A DNA stretch of 64,000 bases from Corallococcus sp. NCRR (GCF_026965535.1 NZ_CP114039.1:4836001-4900000), one strand, 5' to 3'. Counted from the stretch's first letter, positions 27,845 to 37,911 are shown. Notes: generated by a model not told the origin, from the sequence alone. Numbers and translations: made by a program.

Positions 27845-29319
27845 GGCGCTCCGGGGGCCGTGGGCGTGCGCTCCCGGGCCCAGAGGACCCAGCCGTTCGC
27901 CTGGGTCAGCTCGCGCCAGCCGCCGCGCGCTCGGAGATGATCCAGCAGGAGGTTGCCCGGGTTCTGCGTGTCCCAGACGACGTAGTCCGGATCATAGGCC
28001 TCCAGCGCCTGCTCCCAGCCGGGCTCGGACCACACGAGGTGCTCATAGGCCTGGTGGATGGCGGCGGGGAACGGATCATTCCGGCTGTCGATGTAGACCT
28101 TGTACGGGGCTCCCGCGAAGTAGGAGATGGGACCGCCCATGATGAAGCGGTTGAGCACGCGCCCCGGGGGCTGCTGCCTCAGCGTCTGGAGCACGGGCAG
28201 GGGGATGCTGGGGTGCGTGCCCTGCTCCACGGGGCGGGGCGCGCTCGCGTTCAGCGCGAAGAGGCCGGCCAGCAGGACGGCGGGCCACAGCGCCAGGGAC
28301 GTGCCGGTGCTCCAGGTGGCCAGGGGCCGCTCCAGCCAGGACAGGGAGCGGGGGAGGGCGGGCGCGTCGCTGGTGCGCGCGTGCTCCACCAGGGTGAGGG
28401 CGAGCAGCACGGACGCGAACGGCGCGTGGCGCTGGACCTTCAGCGCGGCGATGCCCAGCACGAGCGTGGGCAGGAGGGCCGCGGCGCGCCGCACGCGGGC
28501 CCGGCCGATGACGAAGAGGCACGCGCCGAAGAGCAGGAGGTAGACCCAGCTCCAGCCGAGGTCCAGGTCCAGCGGGCGCCATTCATTGATGCCCTGGGTG
28601 GACGCGAGCAGCGAGTGCTGGAGCGGATACAGGTAGATGCGGGGGCCGTCCGGCGACAGGCCCGCGACGAGGAACATGGCGAGCGCCGCCGCGAGCGCGG
28701 CCCCGCAGCGCCGGAGCGACGCGGGCGTGCGGTCATCCAGGGCCGTGCCCATCGCGGTGGACGCGAGCAGCGCCGGGCCCAGGAGCCAGCTGCCGTGCAG
28801 GTTGGCCCAGGCGAGTCCCAGCAGCGGGAAGGCCCAGAGGACCCGCGTCCTTCCCTGGCGCCAGGCCTGGACGCCCAGGGCTGCGAGGGCGAACAGCAGG
28901 TGCCCCAGATGGAAGGGACGCTCCTGGATCCACGTGGAGGCCTGGACGCCCGAAATCAATCCCAGGCAGGCGAGGACGAGCACATGGGCGGGTTGGGCAT
29001 CCGCGCGCCGCAGGGCGGCCCAGAGCAGCAGCACGTTGGCGGAGACGAGCGCGGCGACGAGGAGCGCGGGGCCGGCGGCGCCCAGGACCTGGATGAGCAG
29101 GGCGCAGAGCACGCCGAAGCCCCACTCGTGGGGGACCCAGCCCGCGGTGCCCGTGACGCTGAACGGGTCCACGCGGTTGAAGCCGTGCTCCAGCACGTAG
29201 CGCCCCCCCGCCAGGTGGAAGAACAGGTCGTAGTTGCGGAGGGGAAGAGACCCCAGCCAGAAGATGAGCCCCAGCGCGAACAGGGCCACGGGGGCGGGCA
29301 GGAGGGCGCGGAGGCGCAT
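27811..29319 (-). CDS. Polytopic membrane protein, GT-C glycosyltransferase-like
   Basis: 502 residues with roughly ten hydrophobic helices. An early loop reads NYDLFFHLAGGRYVLEHG..RVDPFS and WVPHEWGFG, the pattern of GT-C-like integral membrane proteins in which the first periplasmic loop carries the acidic catalytic site. The soluble C-terminus contains GGPISYFAG..YIDSRNDPFP and DYVVWDTQNPG. The exact reaction is unknown; transfer from a lipid-linked sugar is plausible by fold only. It is 16 bp downstream of another membrane protein gene on the same strand, so they form an operon. Confidence 0.75.
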   Translation of the reverse strand: MRLRALLPAPVALFALGLIFWLGSLPLRNYDLFFHLAGGRYVLEHGFNRVDPFSVTGTAGWVPHEWGFGVLCALLIQVLGAAGPALLVAALVSANVLLLWAALRRADAQPAHVLVLACLGLISGVQASTWIQERPFHLGHLLFALAALGVQAWRQGRTRVLWAFPLLGLAWANLHGSWLLGPALLASTAMGTALDDRTPASLRRCGAALAAALAMFLVAGLSPDGPRIYLYPLQHSLLASTQGINEWRPLDLDLGWSWVYLLLFGACLFVIGRARVRRAAALLPTLVLGIAALKVQRHAPFASVLLALTLVEHARTSDAPALPRSLSWLERPLATWSTGTSLALWPAVLLAGLFALNASAPRPVEQGTHPSIPLPVLQTLRQQPPGRVLNRFIMGGPISYFAGAPYKVYIDSRNDPFPAAIHQAYEHLVWSEPGWEQALEAYDPDYVVWDTQNPGNLLLDHLRARGGWRELTQANGWVLWARERTPTAPGAPQRPATASGGG

Positions 29320-29335
29320 GACGTTCGGGTGGGGG

Positions 29336-30532
29336 CTACCGGGCGCCGGGAGCGGGCCGGGGGCCAGCGGAGAAACCCAGGCGGCGCAGCATCACCTTGC
29401 GGATGGAGGGGATGCGGAAGCGGAAGATGAAGGCGTCCGCGAAGTAGTGCGCGAGCACGCACGCGAAGCCCAGCGAGGTGAACGCGCGCAGCAGGGGATT
29501 GGCCTGCGCGCCGCCGCCAATGCCCAGCGAGCCGCGCATGGGGCCATTCAGCACGAAGCCATGCAACACGCCCAGCGCGAACAGCGGGAGCATGGAGACG
29601 ATCATGACGGGCCAGATGAGCTTCTTGCTCAGGCGGGGTGGGTCGCCCTCGCGGGGCTCCAGCATGCGGGCGCTGAGGAAGTAGTACTCCAGGCCGTGCA
29701 TGCCCGGGAGCATCACGTAGCCCCAGGACGGCGCCACGAGCGCGAGGCCCGTCGCGGTGGCCATGCCCAGGAGGTAGAGCACCTTGGGGCCGCTGGCGGT
29801 GCCGGAGCGCAGCACGGAGCGGAAGAGCACGAGGAAGTAGCCCAGCCAGACGGCGATGAGCACGGGCAGCGTCTGCCACGGCAGGACCACGCGCTGGCCC
29901 ACGTCGAGGTAGGGGGGAGCGTCCGGGGCAGCGGACTCGGGGACGAAGAAGATGCGGACGAGGAGGATGGAGAGCAGCAGCGGGACGTAGAACTGCTGGA
30001 GCTTGCGCTCGAGCGGGGAGGGCGCGGGGAGGCCCTCCTGGCCTGCGCGAAAGCCATGCAGGGACCACAGGCCCCGCTGTTGGGACAGGGTGTGGTGCAT
30101 GCCGAAGACGTTGAAGATGACGGCCACGGCGAAGGTGTGGAGGGAGCGGTCCGCGTAGAAGATGACGAACAGCGCCGCGCCCACGCCGAGCGTGCCCAGC
30201 GTGCCGGCGAGGATGGTGCGCGGCTGGTGGGGCGCGGCGGTGAGCACGTCGCGGTGCACGCCGAAGAGCAGGAACGTGAGGATGACGTGCGTGGCGTTGC
30301 CCAGGAGGTTCTGGGCGGTCCAGGCCAGCATCCGGTGGGCGTTGTCCTCGGCGGCCGGGGCCAGGAACCCGCTGGCGACGGCGGCCACCAGGGACAGGGC
30401 CAGGGGGATGCCCAGGATGGCGAGGTCGGCCCGGGGGGAGAACAGCCACAGGCGGTGAAAGCGCAGGGATCCGGGCGCGACCGGTGTGTCCTGCTCCGTG
30501 GCGGTGGCGACTCCGGGGCTCAACGGTGTCAT
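29336..30532 (-). CDS. Polytopic membrane protein of unknown function
   Basis: 398 residues with about ten transmembrane helices and no signal peptide. Histidines cluster within the membrane region (NATHVILTFLLFG, FGMHHTLSQQRG, LPGMHGLEYYF, LAHYFADAFIFRFR), which could bind metal or haem, although I recognise no family. The start is at MTPLSPGVA (30532), because upstream in-frame sequence has atypical composition. It is the first gene of a two-gene operon with the GT-C-like protein. A TATAC lies just upstream on the minus strand, but no full promoter is clear. Confidence 0.72.
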   Translation of the reverse strand: MTPLSPGVATATEQDTPVAPGSLRFHRLWLFSPRADLAILGIPLALSLVAAVASGFLAPAAEDNAHRMLAWTAQNLLGNATHVILTFLLFGVHRDVLTAAPHQPRTILAGTLGTLGVGAALFVIFYADRSLHTFAVAVIFNVFGMHHTLSQQRGLWSLHGFRAGQEGLPAPSPLERKLQQFYVPLLLSILLVRIFFVPESAAPDAPPYLDVGQRVVLPWQTLPVLIAVWLGYFLVLFRSVLRSGTASGPKVLYLLGMATATGLALVAPSWGYVMLPGMHGLEYYFLSARMLEPREGDPPRLSKKLIWPVMIVSMLPLFALGVLHGFVLNGPMRGSLGIGGGAQANPLLRAFTSLGFACVLAHYFADAFIFRFRIPSIRKVMLRRLGFSAGPRPAPGAR

Positions 30533-30956
30533 GGGACCGGGAGTATACCGGGTCTCCAGGAGCCCAGGACCCGGGCTGCCTGCCTGCCAGGTTGGGCGAT
30601 TCGTCGTAGGGGCGGTCACACTTGCATGTCCCGGAAGATGGACGGGTCGAGCGGAATGCTCCCGCTCGGTACCTGGCGAATGATCCGGAGGCCTGCGCCG
30701 TGTTCGAGGTCGTGTCAGACCATGTCGCGCCGGTCGGTTATGGCTGTGCTTGTTTTCGCGGTGGGCTGAATCCTCTTCGAGTTCGCTCGGCTTGTGCTCT
30801 GAATGACTGCGCGCTTTGAGAGGAATCAGTCCAGGACAACCCAGGGCAGAATAGACACACGCAACAGTACGGCGCGTATTGATGGGGACGTCAATTTCGG
30901 CGGCCACTGAAATGCAATGTTGTGACTTGTGGCGGGTTCTCGACAAAAGATAGGGT
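30533..30956. other. Gene-free divergent region of lower GC
   Basis: 424 bp between divergent starts. Short open frames here lack ribosome-binding sites and myxobacterial codon usage. GC is visibly lower than in the flanking core genes. I see no tRNA, no complete promoter and no repeat. It marks the left edge of the accessory segment. Confidence 0.5.
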
Positions 30957-31400
30957 ATGGATATTCCCGGGCGTCATTACCCGGACGTGGACTCTTCCAA
31001 GAGTGAGGGGCGATTGTCTTTCCGGTCATGGGTATGGGGCGCGCTGGCGGGAGGGGGCCTGCTGTTGGCATGCAATGAGTCGAGACCTCCAGTTGGTGCT
31101 GTGGAGGAGGTCGCGGCACCTTCCGGGACGGTCTTCGGCGAGCACCGGCAAACCCTGGCTGCCGCGGCGACAAAGGAAGTGGGAGAGGACTGTGCCGCGC
31201 AAGGTGCGTCCGCCTGTCGCTCGGGCCTGTGTCTGCATACCCAGCCCGCCCCAGACCTGGGGTTGATCTGCTCCAGGCAATGCCAGGCGGCGGCGGATTG
31301 CCCCGTGGACTGGCAATGCGTTTCGGTCCATCCGAATGCGGGTGCCTCCTTCTGCATACCGCCGAAGGGGTGGTCGGTGCGCCCCGCACAGGAGCGATAG
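30957..31400 (+). CDS. Small cysteine-rich lipoprotein
   Basis: Up to 147 residues. A signal sequence WGALAGGGLLLAC gives a lipobox (LLAC) with lipidation expected at the cysteine. The mature part has seven cysteines after the lipidated one (CAAQGASACRSGLC, CSRQCQAAADCPVDWQC, FC), spaced like the small disulfide modules common in myxobacterial surface proteins. A TTG codon at 31014, three bases after GAGTGAGGGG, would give a tidier signal peptide and may be the true start. It lies 9 bp before the TolB-like gene, so it probably opens the operon that includes the RHS gene. Confidence 0.72.
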   Translation: MDIPGRHYPDVDSSKSEGRLSFRSWVWGALAGGGLLLACNESRPPVGAVEEVAAPSGTVFGEHRQTLAAAATKEVGEDCAAQGASACRSGLCLHTQPAPDLGLICSRQCQAAADCPVDWQCVSVHPNAGASFCIPPKGWSVRPAQER

Positions 31401-31409
31401 GCCCGTCCA

Positions 31410-32267
31410 ATGCTTGCACATCTCTTGATGGTCCTCCTGGTGGCTGCGCCACCAGCAGCCCCCCGTGCGTCCTCTCCGCGCTACCTTGTCTTTGGTTATG
31501 CAGGGGGCTGGATCGCCTTGGACGCCTCCACTGGCAAACCTGAACGCATCCAGATTCCTGCGTCTTTTGGTGCCAACAGCCTGACGGTGTCCCCGGATGG
31601 GCAGTACGTCGTCTACACGGCGTATGAAGAGGCGGCGCACAATGACCTGATGTACCGGTGGGATTGGAGGACGAAGTCTCCTCCTGTCCGGATCGGGAAC
31701 GAGCGGGGTTTCCATGCGGACCCGGCTGTTAGTCCCGATGGCCAATGGGTCTACTTCGCGCACCATCCCAAGAAGGGCGGGCCTCCCGGACAGCACGAGC
31801 AGCGGGCGAACGCGCAGTTGTATCGCGTGCGAATGGACGGCACCGAGCTCAAGGCGCTCACGGACGAGCCCGGGTGCCATCTGCGACCTTCCTTCCGTCC
31901 CGATGGAGACCTGGTCTACGTCCACACGCCGTGTAATCCGAACATCAAGTCCCTTCACTTGATGCGCGAAGGACAGCCTGCCTCGGGGCCGCTGGCCTCC
32001 GGAGACCTGAACGAGCCTGTCTTTTCTCCAGACGGCAAGAGCCTGGTCTTCGTGGAGCGCGATGGGGCGGATGTCCTGCTCAAGGAGCGAACGTCCGCGG
32101 AGCGGCCTCCTCGAGTTCTTCACAGGTTTCGTCTGAGAGAAGGACTCAGTGCCCGGGCCCAGTTCGGTACCACGGCCCGGGAACTCTACTTTCAAGACGA
32201 TGAGAACGTTTGGCGGATCGTGGGCCGCAAGGTCACCCGCCTCTTTTCCATGGAAGGCGTCCCATGA
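31410..32267 (+). CDS. Secreted TolB/PD40-type beta-propeller protein
   Basis: 285 residues with a cleavable signal peptide (LLMVLLVAAPPAAPRA). Repeated blades carry the WD40-like PD40 signature: SLTVSPDGQYVVYT, PAVSPDGQWVYFA, PSFRPDGDLVYV, PVFSPDGKSLVFV. No enzyme motif is seen. It likely forms a periplasmic or surface propeller for protein contacts. Its stop overlaps the start of the large RHS gene by four bases, so the two are translationally coupled, which suggests it helps fold, export or display the RHS protein. Confidence 0.85.
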   Translation: MLAHLLMVLLVAAPPAAPRASSPRYLVFGYAGGWIALDASTGKPERIQIPASFGANSLTVSPDGQYVVYTAYEEAAHNDLMYRWDWRTKSPPVRIGNERGFHADPAVSPDGQWVYFAHHPKKGGPPGQHEQRANAQLYRVRMDGTELKALTDEPGCHLRPSFRPDGDLVYVHTPCNPNIKSLHLMREGQPASGPLASGDLNEPVFSPDGKSLVFVERDGADVLLKERTSAERPPRVLHRFRLREGLSARAQFGTTARELYFQDDENVWRIVGRKVTRLFSMEGVP

Positions 32268-35200
32268 GAATGCTGATTCGACTCACGCTGCTCATCGCTG
32301 TTTCGGGTGCATCCGCGGCCCATGCTCAATACTGCCCTGCGAACATCATTCCCCGTTGTGACGGCACGCAAGGCGATCCCAGCGAATCCGGGCCACAGGC
32401 CCCCCGCGCACCTGGGGGCCCTGGCTTCTTCGGCGATCCTGTCAGCGTCGGAGATGGCTACAACTACTTCCGAGAAGTGGACTTCGAGCTGCCGCTCAGT
32501 CAGGGCAGCCTCCCGTTCATCCGGATGTATGTCCCGAAGGTCGGCTCATACGGGTATTCGAGTCTTTCTAGTACGCCCGGTAATTATGCTGGATTCCTAG
32601 CTGAGGATAAGATGGGTCGCCCGTTCGGACCCCACCGACAGGGGGCGTCCCTTAATTGGTGGCACAACTTCTATAGTTCCATCTACAAGCTCTCGCCTGT
32701 CTCGACAGAGGTCAACATCCGTGACGTCGACGGGCACCTCAACAAGATGGTTCTGAGTTCGAAGCCAGCGCCTTCTGGCAAGTGGTTCGAGAACGAGAAT
32801 AATGCAGGCAATCGCGATCAGCTCTGGCAAGATACATCCGATGGGGGCTGGCCCCAGGAGTTCGTTTTCTTCCGGGAGGGAAGCGGGCGCTATGTCTACG
32901 ATTCGGTCTGGGTGCATCCGCAAGCGGATGCGGGCTTCCGTCACTATTTTTTGAGCCGGATTGAAGACAGCCTTTATGCGCCGGACGGGGGATCGGACAT
33001 TCCGCGCGCATTGCTTGAGTATGCCCAGCCCATGGAGCTGGACGGGGGAGTCCCCGTGGACATGGGCTGTCCCACAGGCGCCGCAGGCACCGAACCGGGT
33101 GTTCCGTATCTTCGCACCATCACCACGCGGGATGGTGCGAAGATTCACTTCTACTACACCAAGGTCAAGGGGTCTTTCGACGGGAAGCTCGTCTGCGTCC
33201 TGAGTTACATCACCATCGAAGACTCCTCCGATGGTGGGGTCTCGGAGCGGCGGTTGGTTGAGTATTCCTATGTGCCCAACCGCAACGAGCTTTCTGGGGT
33301 CGTTTATCCCCAATCAGGCCAGAGTCGGCAGTACGTCTACTCGCCAGGAAGTAACACCGTTCCTATTTCCAATTATGACGTCTATGAAAATGGTGCTCTG
33401 ATCGCGAAGCATACGTTTGGCAGGAGCAACCTCAACGCGCTGCGCGATGAGGCTGACGGGCATGATTATGTTATTACGGACGTCACGGATTTTGTCACGC
33501 CGTCAGCATGCGCCGTGTTCCGGGGAGGAAGCGAAAAGCCTGCTCGTGATTTCGCGGACTCGCTGGCAGGGCTGGGTACGGGCGCTACAGGAACGACGAC
33601 CTTTACATCCCGTTTCATTTCGGAGGCGGCGCATGACTCCGCCGCGACATGGCGGCTCTACAGCCGTGCGGAGCGGTGTGATGGTCCCTCGTGCCCGGGA
33701 GTCGTTCCTGGCACGGAAATCTGGGAATATGAGTGCCCTCCCTCCAATAGCCAACTCAAGCCCGCGATGCCCAAGGGGCATAAGGATCTGCGCGACAGCT
33801 GGACGCTCTACAACCATGAGAGACCTGACGCGGGCGCGGGTGTCCCGGAAGGTCAAGGGGTGCCACTGAGCCACATCAAGGCGCTGACGCAAATCACCGA
33901 AGGCGCGTCGTCGCTGAGTGGAACGGGAGGCCTGGCGACACTCAAGTATGCGTATACCTACGGCGGGGCTGGACGCACGCTGCGGGCCTTCGAGCAGTTG
34001 CTCGAGCGCAAGGAAGAAGAGAGTGTGCTGGCGCCCACGGGAACGACGGACCCGAAGGCGCGCACGCAGTACGTCTACGACTCGGTGACAAACCGGTTGA
34101 ATGCGACCTTCCGCACGGGATGGACACAGGTTCGGGACAGCTCGGGTAACTGGCAGGTGGAGAAGCGCCGTGTGGCGGTCTTCAACTTCCGGGCGAACCA
34201 GTGCGGCGGCGTGGGGCCTGAGGACTCGCAGGGCCGGGTGCTGGAGGTACATGGGCCTTGCCTGGTCGACGCGACCGTCGCGGATGTCTCCACCCTCACG
34301 GACTGTCCGTCCACGACGCCGTTCCCGGTGACGAAGTATGAGTACTGGCCGCGCACGGATGTGGAGAACCGCCGGAACAAGCTCAAGAAGGAGTCGGTGT
34401 TCCCGGGTGGTTGTGGTGGGAGCACGTCCCTGGATACGCAATATCTGGAGTATGACTACTTCGGAAATGCCACGCGCATCCAGGACTCCAACGGCGTGAT
34501 CCTCACGCGGGAGTTCAACCAGGACCTGCTCGCGAAGCAGAGCGTGGTGGATGGCACGACGACCACCACGACGGAGCTGATTTACGACCAGGGACGGCTC
34601 AAGGCCATCAAGCATCCCCAGGGCAACCACGACGTCTTCTGCTATCGAAGCGGAACGACATCGGGCTGCTCGGGTGGCACGCTCACGAAGCTGCTGCAGT
34701 GGAAGGCGACGGCCGCGGACGCGGCGGGCTCTTCCTGGTCGGAGCGGGTGAACTACACCTACTGGCCGGACGAGACGCTCAAGTCCGAAACGTTCCAGAC
34801 GTGGACGGGGAGCACCGCGCAGACGCGCCGGGTGAAGACGTACGCGGCGGACGTCCGGAAGCATCCGACCTATGAGGGAATGGGTACCTCGCCGTCGCCC
34901 GTCCAGACTGCACGGGTGTTTGACGGCAACGGCAATCTGACGGGGCTGGGCTTCCCCTCCAATGCGCCGCCCGCGGTCTGCGGTGGCGTGAATCCGGACG
35001 GCTCGCCAGTTTCGACCCTGTGCACCGCGATGGGCTATGACCGGCTGGACCGGCTCACCAAGGTGGATGAGTTCCCCACGTCCAGCAGCAACCAGCGCAC
35101 GTGTTTCACGCACGACGTGCAGAACAACGTCACCTCCGTGCGGGCAGGTTGCGCGGTGGCGTCAGGGTCGAATGACTGCTCGACGTGCAGTGTGTCGGTG

Positions 35201-37888
35201 CCGGCGTCCACCTACGGCTACGACGACTTCGGAAGCCTGGTGACGGTGTCGCTGCCCCATACGAGCGACGGCGCTGGGGGCGCGGGAGTCACCCGCTATG
35301 CCTATGACGCTCGGGGCCAGGTGACGGCGAAGGAGACGCCGGAGATGCGGGAGTCGTGGGAGTGGCTTTCGTATGACTATGACCTGTTGGGGCGGCTCCT
35401 GCGCTCCGTGCGGCATTACAATACGCCCGCCACGGGAGCGGAGAACCTCTTCGCCCTGTCGTATGACGTGAATGATTCTGGCGACGCGACCAGCGTGCCT
35501 CCCTCGAGTTGCCCGCAGCCGACGAAGACAGCCGGGCGGTTGCGCTACCGCCACGACTCCTTCGGGCGCACCTGGTACCAGTACGATGCTTTGGGTCGGG
35601 TGACGGGCGAAATCCGGCTGCGTGAGGGCGAGACAAGTTGCTCGTCGGGCACGGTGAATTCCCATCCACACACGTTCTATACGTATACGGCGAATGGCAA
35701 CATCGAGACCGTGACGTACCCGCATGGACGCGTGGTTACCTACGTCTACGGGACGGGAGCGAAGCTGGACCGGACCCAGGCCATCGACGTTCGGCTCTTC
35801 GGGACGACGGGCTACACGGATACGCGGGTTATCGAAGGCATCACCTGGGAGCCATACGGCGGCCTGCGTGGCTACCAGATGAACCACCCGGCGACGTCGA
35901 ACAGCAGCGCCATGGAGTTCATGCTGGGTGACAACACGTCAGTGGCGCCCGCTGCGTGCTCGACGGCTGCTCCGAACCTCTCCTCCGGAGACATGACGGG
36001 GCGCCCGCGCTCGCTACGGGTGTCGTCCGGCTCGTTCTCACCGGGTTCGGGAAACGGCGACATCTATCAGCGTGGGTATACGTGGAACGGAGACCAAGTG
36101 GCGCGGTTGGACACGTGCCTGCTGGGTGCGACGACGCCTCGAACAGAGACGTATGCGTATGACCGCACGCTGCGGCTGGTGGGGGCTCAGCGGCCGACGG
36201 GTAATTTCGCGGCGACGGGCGGGGCCTTCGAGTCACGGACCTATCAGTACGACGGCCGTGGCAACCGGACCCAACTCGAGGAGGACGGGTTCATCTACGA
36301 CCTGACTTCCGGGACGGCGCCGGCGGTAGATCAGCTGACCGGATGGGGATCTTCCTCGGCGGGGAGTCTGCTGAAGTACAGCTTGGCGCATGACGCGGAC
36401 GGCCGGGTGACGCAGAAGCGGTGGGCGGCGAGCATGTCGGGTGGCCCCGTGTACACGCTGGGCTTCGAGTATGGACAGACGGTGGGCGTGGCCACGGAGA
36501 CGGTGTTCCGAGCCGTCAACGTCAACGGCGCGTACTACAACTACTTCTACGACGCGCTGGGTCGGAGGCGACTGAAGTCGAACCCCTACGGGACGACGGA
36601 CGAGTACTTCCACTCGGTGTCGAACCGGTTGCTGACGGACCGGGGGAACAATGGGCTGAGCACGCCGATTGGCCACTTTACCCTGGACGACTACGTGTGG
36701 CTGGCGGGACGTCCTGTGGCGCTGGTGCGTGGGAAGTTCAGCGCGGCCTGGGCGCGTCAGCCCGACGGCGCGGGCGATTGCTCCCGTGACGGGGAGTCGG
36801 TGGCGTGCGGCGTGTACTTCCCGGTGACGGACCACATCGGCAAGCCGGTGGTGATGTTGGATGCGTCGCGACGGGTGACAGGGGCCGCGGACACGGGCCC
36901 CTTCGGGCACGTGAACCGGGTGAGCTACCACGCGGAGACGGCCCATCCTTACGCGCACACTACATCCACGACGTTGGCATCCTTCTCCCAGCCGAAGGAG
37001 ACGACGTCCGTACAAGTACGGATGCGCGCGCGCTACCACGTGGTGGACACGGAGCCGGGAGTGGACTTCGTACGGTTGGTGGACCCGGACACGAGTAGCG
37101 TCCTTGACAGCCAGTCGGGGGAGCGCCGGGGACGCGTCACCACGGTCTGGGTGACTCCGTCCAACGGCAACCTGTCGGTGAGCTTTGCTTCGAACGCCAG
37201 TGGTCTGACGAGCTACCAGGGCGTCGCGGTCGAGGGGTACGAGTACCAGCGGTATCAGACGGGAGCCCAGGCCTTCTGGATTCCGCTTAGCTTCCCCGGT
37301 CAGTACCACGACGCGGAAACAGACCTGTTCGAGAACTGGAATCGGTACTACGACCCAGCGAGCGGCTTGTACTTGCAACCCGAACCAGTGGTTTCGATAC
37401 TGGCAGTCGGCCTTCCGTCTTACGTATACGCGCTTGATAACCCTCTTGCCTTCAAAGATGAAACGGGGTTGGGGCCAAGTCGTTACCTGAGCAAGCGGAT
37501 GCGGAAAGAGCTTGTGAAGATCTTCGAGCTGATTCCAAATAAGCGGCGTAAAATACTTTGGAAGGAAACGGTAGATGAAGTTCTGGAGTATTCAAGGCAT
37601 GCTGGGGATTTGCCGGATATGGCCGCAAGTGCGAACTCCGCGAAGAGGCTGAGCCGCGAAATCGCTGGGTGTCGAGGGGAACGAGCTCGATTTGATAAGG
37701 ACTCTCGTGGCGATCATTATCACCCTGCAGAGGATGGTCCGGCTGGTCATGTCTGGATTGATTACGGTCTTCGGCTTTGGATTCCCTTCCTGGTCGGAAC
37801 GCCGTTGACGGTTGATGAGTGGAAGGATTTCCTCGCGCCCGAAGACTGGTTGCTTCCTGTGGGTTTTGAGCCGACGGATGCATATTGA
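32264..37888 (+). CDS. Secreted RHS/YD-repeat protein with variable C-terminal tip (putative polymorphic toxin)
   Basis: 1,874 residues. The signal peptide at MRMLIRLTLLIAVSGASAAHA makes 32264 the correct start. An N-terminal DUF6531-like region (FFGDPVSVGDGYNYF) is followed by many YD repeats (for example YDYFGNATRI, YDLLGRLLRSV, YDALGRVTGEI). The RHS core lies near residues 1680-1738 (PGQYHDAETDLFENWNRYYDPASGLYL, in which the family signature is clear). The core ends in NPLAFKDETGLG instead of the usual DPxGL. The last ~136 residues are a different domain with lower GC codons and the histidine motif GDHYHPAEDGPAGHVW. Family knowledge: such tips are usually toxins, and the RHS shell encloses them. 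The activity of this tip is unknown. Confidence 0.93.
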   Translation: MRMLIRLTLLIAVSGASAAHAQYCPANIIPRCDGTQGDPSESGPQAPRAPGGPGFFGDPVSVGDGYNYFREVDFELPLSQGSLPFIRMYVPKVGSYGYSSLSSTPGNYAGFLAEDKMGRPFGPHRQGASLNWWHNFYSSIYKLSPVSTEVNIRDVDGHLNKMVLSSKPAPSGKWFENENNAGNRDQLWQDTSDGGWPQEFVFFREGSGRYVYDSVWVHPQADAGFRHYFLSRIEDSLYAPDGGSDIPRALLEYAQPMELDGGVPVDMGCPTGAAGTEPGVPYLRTITTRDGAKIHFYYTKVKGSFDGKLVCVLSYITIEDSSDGGVSERRLVEYSYVPNRNELSGVVYPQSGQSRQYVYSPGSNTVPISNYDVYENGALIAKHTFGRSNLNALRDEADGHDYVITDVTDFVTPSACAVFRGGSEKPARDFADSLAGLGTGATGTTTFTSRFISEAAHDSAATWRLYSRAERCDGPSCPGVVPGTEIWEYECPPSNSQLKPAMPKGHKDLRDSWTLYNHERPDAGAGVPEGQGVPLSHIKALTQITEGASSLSGTGGLATLKYAYTYGGAGRTLRAFEQLLERKEEESVLAPTGTTDPKARTQYVYDSVTNRLNATFRTGWTQVRDSSGNWQVEKRRVAVFNFRANQCGGVGPEDSQGRVLEVHGPCLVDATVADVSTLTDCPSTTPFPVTKYEYWPRTDVENRRNKLKKESVFPGGCGGSTSLDTQYLEYDYFGNATRIQDSNGVILTREFNQDLLAKQSVVDGTTTTTTELIYDQGRLKAIKHPQGNHDVFCYRSGTTSGCSGGTLTKLLQWKATAADAAGSSWSERVNYTYWPDETLKSETFQTWTGSTAQTRRVKTYAADVRKHPTYEGMGTSPSPVQTARVFDGNGNLTGLGFPSNAPPAVCGGVNPDGSPVSTLCTAMGYDRLDRLTKVDEFPTSSSNQRTCFTHDVQNNVTSVRAGCAVASGSNDCSTCSVSVPASTYGYDDFGSLVTVSLPHTSDGAGGAGVTRYAYDARGQVTAKETPEMRESWEWLSYDYDLLGRLLRSVRHYNTPATGAENLFALSYDVNDSGDATSVPPSSCPQPTKTAGRLRYRHDSFGRTWYQYDALGRVTGEIRLREGETSCSSGTVNSHPHTFYTYTANGNIETVTYPHGRVVTYVYGTGAKLDRTQAIDVRLFGTTGYTDTRVIEGITWEPYGGLRGYQMNHPATSNSSAMEFMLGDNTSVAPAACSTAAPNLSSGDMTGRPRSLRVSSGSFSPGSGNGDIYQRGYTWNGDQVARLDTCLLGATTPRTETYAYDRTLRLVGAQRPTGNFAATGGAFESRTYQYDGRGNRTQLEEDGFIYDLTSGTAPAVDQLTGWGSSSAGSLLKYSLAHDADGRVTQKRWAASMSGGPVYTLGFEYGQTVGVATETVFRAVNVNGAYYNYFYDALGRRRLKSNPYGTTDEYFHSVSNRLLTDRGNNGLSTPIGHFTLDDYVWLAGRPVALVRGKFSAAWARQPDGAGDCSRDGESVACGVYFPVTDHIGKPVVMLDASRRVTGAADTGPFGHVNRVSYHAETAHPYAHTTSTTLASFSQPKETTSVQVRMRARYHVVDTEPGVDFVRLVDPDTSSVLDSQSGERRGRVTTVWVTPSNGNLSVSFASNASGLTSYQGVAVEGYEYQRYQTGAQAFWIPLSFPGQYHDAETDLFENWNRYYDPASGLYLQPEPVVSILAVGLPSYVYALDNPLAFKDETGLGPSRYLSKRMRKELVKIFELIPNKRRKILWKETVDEVLEYSRHAGDLPDMAASANSAKRLSREIAGCRGERARFDKDSRGDHYHPAEDGPAGHVWIDYGLRLWIPFLVGTPLTVDEWKDFLAPEDWLLPVGFEPTDAY

Positions 37889-37911
37889 TCGCCATTGCTT
37901 GGTGGGCTTGA

